The position numbers and the translations under genes are program-made. Positions 1 to 8,610 of a stretch of DNA of 22,121 nt are shown piece by piece; within the stretch, counting starts at the first letter, position 1; every line of letters starts with the position of its first letter. A model generated the notes under the pieces. It did not search any database. It saw only the letters and a list, made by a program, of their open reading frames with translations, and was not told where the DNA came from. This DNA comes from Terana coerulea. Lineage: Eukaryota > Basidiomycota > Agaricomycetes > Polyporales > Phanerochaetaceae. Where the stretch lies: NCBI GenBank assembly GCA_024811115.1, contig JAKOGH010001053.1, forward strand, positions 1 through 22,121. Direction: 5' to 3'.

Positions 1-85
1 TGATGAAGCTCCAGCCGCAACGGAGGCCACTGCCGGGGTCGTCGAAGAGGAAGCGAAAGCGTCATCGGAAGACTGCTGCTGCTGA
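1..85 (+). CDS. Possible C-terminal end of an upstream gene (partial, left edge)
   Basis: From base 2 a reading frame runs to a TGA at 83-85 and would encode 27 residues rich in Glu, Ala and Thr, ending in three cysteines. An acidic, low-complexity tail of this kind is common at fungal protein C-termini. The assignment is weak. The opposite strand of the same bases is also open and Ser/Ala-rich after four glutamines. It is preceded on that strand by an ACTAACG branch-point-like sequence and CAG acceptors at about 87-120, so a minus-strand exon leaving the left edge is equally possible. No family can be named from so little sequence. Confidence 0.25.
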   Translation, partial: DEAPAATEATAGVVEEEAKASSEDCCC

Positions 86-892
86 CACCTGACACCTGAG
101 GACTTGCGAGGACGTTAGTCTGCTTGGTGCTGCGCTTGACTCTCATCTGTATATTCCGCTGTTGATGTTCGCTTGGTTTGTGCAATACAGAAGTTCATCC
201 ACAACAACAAGCTCGTCTGCTCATACACCGTCATCGACCCATGATACCGCTTCGTGTAAGGTCTCATGGCCGTATACCTGCGCTATTATATTTTGGCCAT
301 GCTCATGGTCCACTGTCAGCGACAATCAAATCTGGCCGCCGTCCTTGACTCCAGTGAGCCACTCACCCACCAAGTACTCACCCAACACGTAAAGACCGTC
401 TCTCGATTTGCTGCCTTCTGTACAACTACCTTTTACTGCCGTATAGAGAAATACTCTAGTTATGTATGATTGCCTGGAACTCTGGTTCTGCCTACCAGCT
501 TGAGCGCGAGATCGTTCGGTATGACTTCCTGCTAAAACTCGGAAAACTCGGTACGGAAGATGAGCAGAGTCCCTGCCGCCCTGCCGCCGGTGCGCGGGAG
601 ATGCGAGTAAAGAAGGTCGTCTGGCGGATGCCGAGAGAACCAGGTTGACGTCGACGAGTTCCGACTTCTTGTGTGAAACGGCCATCTGCTCGTCCCTGGT
701 CTGTGCGACGTCCGACATCTCTCCCCATATAACTGCAATGTGCTGCGCTGCCTCCTCGGTGCGATCTTCACTGGGCCCGGGAAATGCAGACACCGATCAC
801 AGCTCCTGTCCTCTGTAATCACACTCACATCGCGCCATAACTTTTCACCTACCCCATCCCTCTCGGACCACCATGCCAGACCATCCGGATCG
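86..892. other. Intergenic stretch before panB
   Basis: No convincing gene is seen. A minus-strand frame at 326-793 (155 codons, no ATG at its 5' end) is of a length expected by chance at this GC content. The last part, from about 840, becomes pyrimidine-rich and grades into the panB promoter. Confidence 0.4.
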
Positions 893-952
893 TCTTATAA
901 TCTCTCCCATCCCCATCCCTCTTTATCCCCAGGAGTGAGCACACCGTACAAG
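893..952 (+). promoter_or_regulatory. Pyrimidine-rich core promoter / 5' leader of panB
   Basis: A TATAAT-like sequence (about 895-900) is followed by a C/T-rich tract up to about 930 that contains the 10-mer CCCATCCCCA at 906-915. The panB ATG follows at 953. CT-rich leaders are typical of strongly transcribed filamentous-fungal genes. The function is inferred from position and composition only. Confidence 0.4.
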
Positions 953-2002
953 ATGTCCATGGCACTTGTCTCGAACGCTTTGCGCAGGAAAATCCGCCGA
1001 GAGGTTGTGCAGGCGCGCAGATGGATGAGCGTGCGTCCGGAAGAGAAGCCTGAAAGTCGCCCAAGTACGTCGCGTGCCTTCATTTCGTCGGGATTTGCGT
1101 TGATCATCGCTTCTACCGTAGTACGTAAGAAGGTCACCATCCAGCATCTGAACCAACTTCGCAACCATGGTACTCCGATTACCATGCTCACCGCGTACGA
1201 TTTCCCTACTGGCCGCGCCTGCGAGACATCAGATCGATATAACGCTCGTCGGCGACTCGCTCGCGCAAGTCTGTCTGGGATATGACTCTACCACTCGCCT
1301 CAGCATGGACGAGATGGTGCACCACTGCAAAGCGGTCGCCCGAGGCAGCAAGACTCCGTTCCTCGTCGCAGACATGCCTTTGGGTCGTACCAAACGAGCG
1401 TGGAGGACGCCGTGCGGAATGCGTTCCAACTCGTCCAGGAGGGCGGGCGCAGAAGGTGTCAAGATCGAGGGCGGCATGGAGGTCGTCGACGTCGTCCACA
1501 AGCTCACCACCGCCGGCATACCCGTCATGGCCCACGTCGGCCTCCTGCCGCAGCGGCACACTCAGTCCTCAGGGTACAAGGTGCAGGGCAAGGACGCCCG
1601 CTCAGCGGTGCACATCCTCGAAAGCGCGCTTGCACTCGAGCAGGCGGGTGCGTTCGCCATGGTCCTCGAAGCCATCCCCCAGTCCCTTGGACACTACATC
1701 ACATGCCGTCTACACTACACCCCCACGATCGGCATCGGCGCAGGGCCCCAGACCGATGGGCAGGTGCTCGTCTGGGACGACCTGCTCGGGACGTGGAACG
1801 GCCACAAGGCCAAGTTTGTGCGCCGCTTCGGGGACGTGCGTGCAGAGGTCGAGCGCGGTGTGACCGGTTACATCCAGGCGGTCAGGGAGCGGAGCTTCCC
1901 ATCCCCGAGCGCGAGAGCTACGACATGCCGAGTGAGGAGTGGCAGAAGTTCCTGGGTATGGTCGAACCCGGGGTCAGGATACGCGAGGCTTCCGGGGCTT
2001 AA
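953..2002 (+). pseudogene. panB: Ketopantoate hydroxymethyltransferase, reading frame broken (pseudogene or sequence errors)
   Basis: The enzyme transfers a hydroxymethyl group from methylene-tetrahydrofolate to 3-methyl-2-oxobutanoate, giving ketopantoate, the first committed step to pantothenate and CoA. The start at 953 gives an Arg-rich, Asp/Glu-poor N-terminus of about 30 residues, as expected for mitochondrial import. A 57-nt intron (1065-1121) follows codon 37. Conserved PanB blocks then appear in order: KKVTI, TAYDFPT, the metal-site VGDSL, ADMPLG, EGVKIEGG, the catalytic-region VLEAIP, and TIGIGAGP. The blocks are spread over two frames. The frame changes near 1225-1234, 1379-1384, 1441-1449 and 1896-1906, and the TAA is at 2000-2002. 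If these four steps are smoothed out the length is about 330 residues, normal for fungal ECM31-type proteins. Three of the four steps sit at T, G or C runs, favouring read errors; real decay is the alternative. The family assignment is very secure and intactness is not. Confidence 0.9.
1065..1121 (+). other. Intron in panB
   Basis: A GTACGT donor and a CCGTAG acceptor bound 57 nt between the targeting sequence and the first conserved enzyme block (KKVTI). Because the length is a multiple of three, the unspliced frame also stays open. Removing it joins the residues before the intron directly to the conserved block through an Ile codon. Confidence 0.7.
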
Positions 2003-2860
2003 TGGGGGCAGGGCGGTCTGGTCACAACTGGATACGGTATCTATTCGTTTTTATTTTTACTGGTATATTGTCTCAGGGTACTTGTGAGTGCAATGATTTC
2101 CGCATTCAGCTCTCGTGTTGACTTACATTGACAGTGAATGGAGTTACGCATGGAAGCATATATGCATGCAATATTAGGAATAATACATTGTATAGCTACA
2201 CGTGGATAACACGGTGTGAGGTCTGCTTGATGGGGACATACACGAGAGGCGCATTCGTTATGGTATACTCGCTATACCGGACCCAAGCCCCCTTTTGGCG
2301 TATACACTGTGCTACTTCCCCGAGTAGCGTAGGCTGGGAAACGCATCGTGTACGTACTTCTCAGGACACTTCAGCAACTGTGGCTTACTGAGAAAATCAT
2401 TATAGGGCCATACTCCCTGGGAGTTCAAGGCTTCGGAAGATCCGGGCTGGCATTTCGGGACTGGGCTCTATCCACATTTGTCGCTATGAGCTGCCGTCGA
2501 GAGTGATTAGTTTGTTGTGAGAGAGGTCTCCGTGGGTGGACTTGGACCTGACACCGAGTTCAGACGGCCCTTCGTCATGCTCGTTGCGGATGGGTCGAAC
2601 GAAGCATTCGAGTGGCGGGGGATGTCTGATGCTTGAAGTTTAGACTTTGCTGCCGGCACTGTTGCAGCACAGGCAAACCCCTCGTCGTGACTCGCTGCGG
2701 TCCGGCTACCAAACAGTATGTGTTGATTATCTCTTCAGGTGACACGTTCTTACGTGGATCGTCATCCAGATGTTTCCAGTTCTTTTCAGAGACCCCGCAA
2801 ATCGCTTGCGACTTTCATTCTCCAGGACAAAGTATTCTATACACCGGGCGCTGGCTTTAG
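2003..2860. other. Intergenic, 3' flank of panB
   Basis: This stretch is AT-richer than the coding DNA on either side. It holds only short frames and no recognisable repeat or RNA. The part just after 2002 is T-rich and probably includes the panB 3' untranslated region. Confidence 0.5.
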
Positions 2861-2907
2861 GTAAGTGCAGTCCTTGATATCTTCCTGACACGGCTGACCG
2901 AACTTAG
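2861..2907 (+). other. Candidate 5' UTR intron upstream of the 512-residue gene
   Basis: GTAAGTGCAG opens and CTGACCGAACTTAG closes a 47-nt segment with a CTGAC branch-point-like sequence, a very standard fungal intron. It lies 232 nt before the ATG at 3140. It could be a 5' UTR intron of that gene or part of an unrecognised exon chain: a different frame is open from 2908 to the stop at 3281 and overlaps the start of the next gene. Confidence 0.4.
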
Positions 2908-3051
2908 ACCTGTTGAGATACGTCTTGGTTATGTTGAGGCTCAGCGAGGTGAAAGAACCTCTTTCGTCGAGCGCATTCAAGAAGCAAGACCTCATACGCC
3001 TGGCGCTTATTACTGAGGCCGATTCCTGTCGACAAGGATTGGGCCATCGCG

Positions 3052-3058
3052 TATATAT
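3052..3058 (+). promoter_or_regulatory. TATA-like box of the 512-residue gene
   Basis: TATATAT lies 82 nt before the ATG at 3140, leaving room for a start site and a leader of about 50 nt. If the intron at 2861-2907 is really in the leader, transcription would start further upstream and this box would be incidental. Confidence 0.35.
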
Positions 3059-3139
3059 GCGCGTAAACGCCCATCGCTGCCTTTTGTTCAACCACCTTCA
3101 CCTCGATATCGCACCCGACGCACCGACCGCACGACAGCT

Positions 3140-4855
3140 ATGGCCCTCCATACGGACCAGGCATCAATGGCAATTGTGGCTAGCAATCGCCAAGCACCTG
3201 TCGAATCAACCCGAGACCAATCCGCCGACGCTCGTACTGTGGCCTATCCCGAGAACGCGACGTTGGTGCCGGTGGTATTGAGTGTGAAGCAGGTTTTGTA
3301 CTACCAAACGGCCCTCTTGGCTTTTCCTCCCAGTCCACCATGTTCTCAGTCTACCTCCGCCTTGCCTCCAACGGCCGCGGCTGCCAAAGGGAAACGGGTC
3401 AAGGCATGGGCCGCGCTCCCAGTCAATATCCTACGGTGAGCATCGTCGATCCCTTGTGGGCCTCACTCTGAGGCTGACTCACGATTAGCTACATCGCGTG
3501 GATGTACAACTGGAGCACAACGCAGCATTTTTACGAAGGCCTCCACGACGCGTACGACTGTGACTACCGGGTGTTCAACTTGTTCTGCTACCAGACCGGG
3601 TGCAACCTCGCCCTACTCACTGAAGTGTGCCACGGTTGGGATGTTGCTTGTAAGTCCTAACAGCTCGTTCGGTCTGTGTTGGGTAGACCCCTGGTTGTAC
3701 TGAAATTCATCTGCAGTACGCGATCATGTACTGTGGCCGCAAGCATCCATTCCCTTCCTTCGCGAGCCCAAGGCAACCAACGACCCGATCGATCGCAAGT
3801 ATTTCTTCCTTCAGTGCCGCCGCCACTTCCGCGGCCAGTACAGAAACTTCCGGCGGTGGGCAACCGCGATTCTCGAGGAGCTCTGGAACGTGACTCGGCC
3901 CTTTTATCCCGTCGTAGACCTCCTTCGTCAAGTACCGAACGCTAACGCGACAGTGCACCGCACGTGGAACGACGACGCGGACAGATTCACTGATGTGCCT
4001 GCAGAAACTATGTGGGAGCATATAAGCTCTGCTGCAGTGACTAACCTCGAAGACGGGCTGGTGCGGAAGATCCTCGCGGGCGACTGGACCCACCCACTCC
4101 ATGTCTTCGACCCAAACCATGTTCAGAGTGCGCTGCCGCTCCTCGAAGCCTCCCTTGGTCAGACAGCGGCACACACCGTCCCTGTGTTCTACCAGCACGA
4201 GCCCATGCCGCCGTTCCTGCAGACCCATTACACCAACGCCTACTTGGACGCGTACGAACAGGCCATGTGCGACGTCTTCCAGCATCCTCTAGAGCACTTG
4301 GCGGATTGCCTGCAACATCAAGAGACGAGAGAGTCCCCTGAGTGGGTGAACAACCGGACGGTCGCCGACGCCCTCGTTTTATTGAGAAACCAGAAGGACA
4401 GATTTTGGCCTGAGGAGTGCTTCAGACCGGTATTCCCTGACGCCTTCGACGCACTCCCAGACAGGACCACGGAAATTCTCGAACGCGTACGCCGTCACAT
4501 GTTTTCCTTCCTCGTCGTGTCTAACTTACGGTTATTTTGATAGATATGGCGGCAGGCGTGCGATTACTGGAATGGCGGCTGCAGCTGCCGCATCTGTTAT
4601 AAACGGCTCGACATTTGCGCCATTTATGACCAGCCTTCGGCTTACTGCGAGACGTCAAGCGATGATGGTTCAGTGGAGGACGACACGGGTCACGACGAGC
4701 GGCCGCGTCGCAATGTGTACCCGGATCTGTTCGAGCGTCTCCCCCGTTACGACGTTGTCGCCGCAGAGGACAGGCCGACGTCTCCTTGTACCAAGCGTGT
4801 TTTTGACGACGCAGATGACGCGGCCCCGGTGGCCAAGCGTCAACGTGTGCAATGA
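3140..4855 (+). CDS. Hypothetical protein, 512 aa, four exons, Cys cluster and bipartite NLS
   Basis: I do not recognise the family. Four exons (3140-3435, 3489-3649, 3717-4486, 4544-4855) join in phase through introns of 53, 67 and 57 nt, each with a GTGAGC, GTAAGT or GTACGC donor and a YAG acceptor, and give exactly 513 codons including TGA. The ATG at 3140 has G at -3 and +4. Residues 1-98 are low-complexity (Ala/Ser/Pro). From about residue 99 to 410 the protein is rich in Trp, Tyr, Phe and His, starting with RYIAWMYNW and continuing through a basic stretch around RRHFRGQYRNFRRW; this looks like a folded domain. Exon 4 opens with a cysteine cluster, C-x6-C-x-C-x2-C-x6-C (residues 415-434), which may bind zinc. 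An acidic tail follows, then a bipartite nuclear localisation signal (KR at 493-494, KRQR at 507-510). No signal peptide or membrane segment is seen. A nuclear protein with a zinc site is an inference. Unlike panB, the frame is clean throughout. Confidence 0.8.
3436..3488 (+). other. Intron 1 of the 512-residue gene
   Basis: GTGAGC donor, GACTCACGATTAG 3' end, 53 nt. It splits an Arg codon (CG/C). Confidence 0.75.
3650..3716 (+). other. Intron 2 of the 512-residue gene
   Basis: GTAAGT donor followed at once by CCTAAC, then a CTGCAG acceptor, 67 nt. It splits a Leu codon (T/TA). Confidence 0.75.
4487..4543 (+). other. Intron 3 of the 512-residue gene
   Basis: GTACGC donor, TCTAAC branch point, TGATAG acceptor, 57 nt, phase 0. 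Retention would end the protein at the TGA at 4538-4540 and remove both the Cys cluster and the nuclear localisation signal. Confidence 0.75.
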
Positions 4856-5210
4856 AGCAGTCTCCCTCCTCGTTTCCTATCGGTTCTACCCAATTCTTTT
4901 GTCTTGATCAATGTCTGTAACCCCCGAATATACTCCGTTTATTGCATGAAGGGTGAGCACATGTTGAACAACTCTGCCGCACTCTTGGATCAAACTCCCT
5001 ACGGGCAAATACTATCCTTGAGAATTGGATTTGACTTGTCTGGACGGGGTAGAACCTGGGTTAGAATGCTGGAGCTGAATCCATCACCTGGAAAGTTGTA
5101 AGTTATATTCCCAATGGCCTTGCTAGTTGAGGCTCGAGACTCGAGAGTTAACAGTCCAGAATCCAGACTTCTAAGTTCTGAGTCTTCTGACTGGCACCCG
5201 TCACCCGTGG
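4856..5210. other. 3' flank of the 512-residue gene
   Basis: No gene is seen. The first half is probably 3' untranslated region. From about 5130 there are short repeated motifs (two CTCGAG sites, several AGTCC/CAGACT units) next to the transposon; see the findings. Confidence 0.4.
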
Positions 5211-5218
5211 GCCGTGAC
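5211..5218 (+). repeat. Left 8-bp target-site duplication (GCCGTGAC)
   Basis: The same eight bases occur at 5963-5970, immediately outside the right terminal inverted repeat. A perfect 8-bp duplication is the hallmark of hAT-superfamily insertion. Confidence 0.8.
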
Positions 5219-5241
5219 TAAGGCTCCAACCCTTTACTTTA
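5219..5241 (+). repeat. Left terminal inverted repeat of the transposon
   Basis: The 23 bp pair with 5940-5962 in reverse complement; the only mismatch is position 14 (C on the left, A on the right copy). Confidence 0.85.
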
Positions 5242-5939
5242 CCTTTACAAAATATTTGTAGTTAAAGAGTAAAGAGTAAATAAAGGGTAGTAAACAGTTT
5301 ATAAAGAGTAAAGACTACTTTGTAAAGTGTTTCCAGCGTCCACACCAAGTCCAGATCCGCAGAATGTATTCTTAGTTACCCACAAAGCCACAAATAAATG
5401 TTCAGATTTTCAACTACCGCAGTTCCGGTGTGGTTTAATGAGAAGGAGGTTTTGTCGATGTCAAAGCCTCAGAACATTTTTGCTTGCACCGACGGCCGGG
5501 CTGAATCCAAGAGCAGGACTCAGAAATTGTTCAGCAAGGAGCCATGTCAGGAGTGTCTGAGTAGCCTCCTATCAACTATTGGCAGCAACTATCACTGCTG
5601 ACGTTATCACTGCACCATTATGAAGTTGTTGGTTCAGCGTCGAACGAGCTCGAGCACCTAGTGGGGCAATATCTCCGAGCTTTATCCGCCGCTCGCTATA
5701 GCAGTGCGTCCGAGTCCGTGCTGCATGTTTGGACTTGTCCAAGATGTCGGCACCATCAGACATGTTGTTGCTGCACAACAGTCTACACCTACATTATTGT
5801 CTGGACGCTTGCAGCAATGAAGTACATGCCCCGGGCGATACCCTTTACATACTCTTTACTAAACAGTTTACACCCCTTTACAGCCGTTTTGTAGTTTAAA
5901 GGTAAAGGTAAAGGGTTGTAAAGAGTTTAAAAGAGTAAT

Positions 5940-5962
5940 TAAAGTAAATGGTTGGAGCCTTA
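5940..5962 (-). repeat. Right terminal inverted repeat of the transposon
   Basis: Reverse complement of 5219-5241 with one mismatch. Its outer 13 bp are identical to the left end. Confidence 0.85.
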
Positions 5963-5970
5963 GCCGTGAC
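5963..5970 (+). repeat. Right 8-bp target-site duplication (GCCGTGAC)
   Basis: Identical to 5211-5218 and directly abuts the right terminal repeat. Confidence 0.8.
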
Positions 5971-6024
5971 CCTGGAGCTCTGAGTTTTGGAGTCTGGAGT
6001 ATGCAGTAATACTTAAACCGGACG

Positions 6025-6044
6025 AAAAAAAAAGAATGGAAAAA
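6025..6044 (-). terminator. RNA polymerase III terminator of the tRNA gene
   Basis: Read on the minus strand there is a run of five T at 6044-6040, about 20 nt after the tRNA 3' end, and a back-up run of nine T at 6033-6025. Four or more T on the non-template strand terminate RNA polymerase III. Confidence 0.75.
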
Positions 6045-6063
6045 GCGTCCTATGTGTCGGGTC

Positions 6064-6146
6064 TGCCCATTGGCTGGATTGAACAACCGACCTCACCATA
6101 TACGTCTGAATACGAGTGGCGCGCTCTACCACTGAGCTAAACGGGC
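6064..6146 (-). tRNA. tRNA-Thr, anticodon CGT, with 11-nt intron
   Basis: The minus strand folds into a full cloverleaf. The acceptor stem GCCCGTT pairs with AATGGGC (one G-T pair) and is followed by discriminator A. The D arm is GCTC/GAGC with a loop holding GG. The anticodon stem CGCCA/TGGTG has one G-T pair. The T arm GGTTG/CAGCC has the loop TTCAATC. The anticodon CGT (6112-6114) reads ACG threonine codons. An 11-nt insertion (6100-6110) lies one base 3' of the anticodon, the canonical place for a nuclear tRNA intron. The internal A box (TAGCTCAGTGG) and B box (GTTCAATCC) match RNA polymerase III consensus. CCA is not encoded, as expected in eukaryotes. Confidence 0.93.
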
Positions 6147-6169
6147 ATAGCGGTACGGGAGCATTTACA

Positions 6170-6177
6170 TTTATATA
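6170..6177 (-). promoter_or_regulatory. TATA box upstream of tRNA-Thr
   Basis: TATATAAA on the minus strand lies 24-31 bp before the tRNA 5' end, the position where TFIIIB/TBP binds at many fungal and plant tRNA genes. Confidence 0.6.
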
Positions 6178-6179
6178 CA

Positions 6180-7200
6180 CCTGACGAATATCACCTGCAT
6201 CAGTTGGCCATGGCGTGTCCAAGTCAGACTTTGTGTTGTTTCGAATTCTCAGTAGTACGCCTCAACCGCATTAGGGCTTGGATCTACCTCAAGTTGACAT
6301 CACTGCTCAAACCACGTTCCAGAGTTATAGCTAAGATTCGAACTGCTTTACCGTAACTAATAACTTCTCTCGGTTGTCTTTCGATGACAATCACAGCGTT
6401 TCGCCATGGCAGCCCTGCCGGGCGGTGGGGCTACACAAGTGCGTAGCTTTCAAGTTTGCGTTCAGATCTGGCGAATTGGCCATCAGTTATTCATGTCATA
6501 ATCAGCCGGCGGTTATGAAGTGAATTAACGCTGTGGCAGCGGCAAGCGCAAAGTATGGGTGGGGTAAGTATGCAGTTTTACACTTTCCGAATACAAGGTC
6601 GTCAGCTTACAAATGACGGTTATATAGTGCATGTGGGGTAGCCACCAATGCAAGCATCACACCATAACGACGCACTGCTTTGGAACAGCAGCCACGTCGA
6701 CCCACGTTGCTCAGTAGTGCCATGCTAGCGTCCCGCCCAGCTTAGAGGTACGTATTGCTGGAGTTCGTAAGCTGGAGGTCGGCTGCATAGCGGGCAAGCT
6801 TCAGTGCGCACCGCTGGCTCGATCTGTAGCCTCTGTATGAGCCCAAGACGAAGCTTAGCAGTGTATTGGATTTCTTTGCGGATTATTATTAGAAAACTCA
6901 CAAGAATTCTCCAGGTAGTCAGCACTAGCCGGCGCTTCAACGCGTACGCGGCATGCACTGTATTTTTGAAGCATCTTCAATAGAATTTGTTTCGCAAATC
7001 GCTCGTATATGGCACTTACTTCTTTGCCCCCTCTAGTGGACCGCACGGTTATCCACTCAACGGGGTTCATCCACTGAATAGGAAACATCCTACTGTCTTT
7101 AACCACTCTGCATCCTGGACATTCCTGTCTTTTGTGCGGCTGGGACGAAGTGAGATTTTGGCCCCTTGGTTTATTGGTAGCTGCGCACGGTACGCGTGCA
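6180..7200. other. Stretch without a recognisable gene
   Basis: The base composition is mixed and there is no open frame above about 85 codons. No inverted-repeat element, second tRNA or low-complexity tract was found by eye. It could be decayed repeat DNA. Confidence 0.4.
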
Positions 7201-8610
7201 GGTGATACTCGGCGACGGACATGGAGTCGATATCTCGGCGAAAGTTACTATACTACATACCAATCTGGGTAAGTCGAATTGCTGGTGATTAACACGACTG
7301 TAAAATGACTTACATACGGTTTCGCAGATTAGTCTCGTGCTCTCCATTCGGCGTATGGGGCTCCATTACCAGCGGCCTGGCATGACATTGGGGCCTTCGA
7401 CGACGCTTGCGCGGAAACGGCGTTGTAGCCGAGCGTCGAACGAGCGTGGTTACTGTCGCTCTGGGACGGGAGATTTTGCAAGCGTGCGGCAGCGTGGCAA
7501 GGGAGTGCAATAGGTCGTGTTGTGTGGTACGGGGGACCCGACTCTCCACTGACTGCGGCCTTCCGTGGTCAAGACAGCCGAGGTGCGTGACGTGATATGG
7601 ATTAACAACATCCCGCATACTGACTTGCTGACAGGCACGAACGTTTGCCCGTTGCACCACAATAGGTATTGTTGTGTCTCCGACGCCGGAGGGCCAGCCG
7701 ACCGAAGGCCGTCCGTCATCATCGCCGCAAATGAGACCGTGCGTTTGGGCCGAGAGACTTGTTCTCCGTTTGGCAGACTGTAAGACATGTCACGCTTAGG
7801 CTGGGTGGTACGTCGTGGGTACTCTTTCCCTAACGTCGTTAACCCACCTTCCGCATCCGTGTAAATGCAGAATCTCGAACCACCCGCGAAGCTGCCTGGA
7901 CTACGTCAAGATAAAGATACGGTAGCCCAGATTCTAGCGGACGAAGACACCGATCTCTTTGCAATTAACTATCTCCTCATCTCCATCTTGCGGGAACTCA
8001 ATTGGTTCTTGGGTAGTTCGACTTCTAACCGATATTGCCTTTCATCCGTCGGATATGTGGAAGCCTTTTCTTGTCACCCCGTCGGATGCATGCAAGCTTC
8101 TGACGACTTTCGCGTCATCTGCTCCCCGCACGGCTCTCTCACGCTGTCTAGACAACAACACACACGCCCGCGGACCCACTAGCTGGAGCTCCGCCTCCCG
8201 CAGCGCGAACAGCCAGCACACAAGGGAGAGCCCTACGAAGCACAAGCTCGCCGCAATTTATCAACACCTCCCCGGCGATAGCCTCGCAAGACCCTGCGGC
8301 ATCTCTAAACTCTGTGCCATGTTCAGCCGTGTGGCCATGCGGAGACAAGGGCTGGCAATGGATCATCGCCCGCGGAAGCGTCCGTGTGGATTGTTTCACG
8401 TCGCATCACTGCTGCCATTCTCGTCACTTACGCTGCCGAAACTCTCGCGAACCGCCTCACGCACGCCGCCATGATGCGTCGGAGAACAGCACCGTCGACC
8501 CTTGGTATCGGCCGAGTAAAACTTCTGGTGGACGAAACGCGGCGGCGGGAACGGCGGCGCCATTTGGTGCTTTCCTGCACACGCTGACAGCCTCGCGAAA
8601 CACGACATAA
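7201..8610 (+). other. Gene-like fragments, unresolved (possible broken gene)
   Basis: This stretch reads like a damaged multi-exon gene on the plus strand, but I cannot assemble or name it. A good intron candidate (GTAAGT at 7269 to GCAG at about 7327) follows an open segment from about 7200. A second (GTAAGA at about 7781 to TGCAG at about 7870) precedes a frame starting at 7868 with an acidic helix-like stretch (TVAQILADEDTDLFAINYLL). A different frame then runs on from 7959 to 8474, and a third at about 8384-8587. The shifts between adjacent plausible frames resemble those seen in panB. Only the pattern is reported; no product is claimed. Confidence 0.25.

Larger units (their letters stand above)
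5219..5962. mobile_element. hAT-like non-autonomous DNA transposon (MITE), 744 bp
   Basis: The ends are inverted repeats. TAAGGCTCCAACC at 5219-5231 is repeated exactly, in inverse orientation, at 5950-5962, and the match extends to 23 bp with one mismatch. The element is flanked by the identical 8-bp duplication GCCGTGAC. About 110 bp inside each end are packed with TTTAC / GTAAAG units, like the subterminal transposase-binding repeats of hAT elements. The interior (about 5330-5840) has only short frames (up to 77 codons) with no transposase-like sequence, so it must be mobilised by another copy. The intact duplication and well-matched ends suggest a fairly recent insertion. The superfamily call rests on the 8-bp duplication and the terminal architecture. 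Confidence 0.82.

Noticed and set aside
326..793. 155-codon minus-strand frame before panB
   Set aside because: Begins with GTG rather than ATG, shows no splice context, and has a length expected once or twice by chance in a window of this size.
5327..5894. Short frames inside the transposon as a transposase gene
   Set aside because: At most 77 codons, no catalytic or zinc-finger BED-type motif, so the element is non-autonomous.
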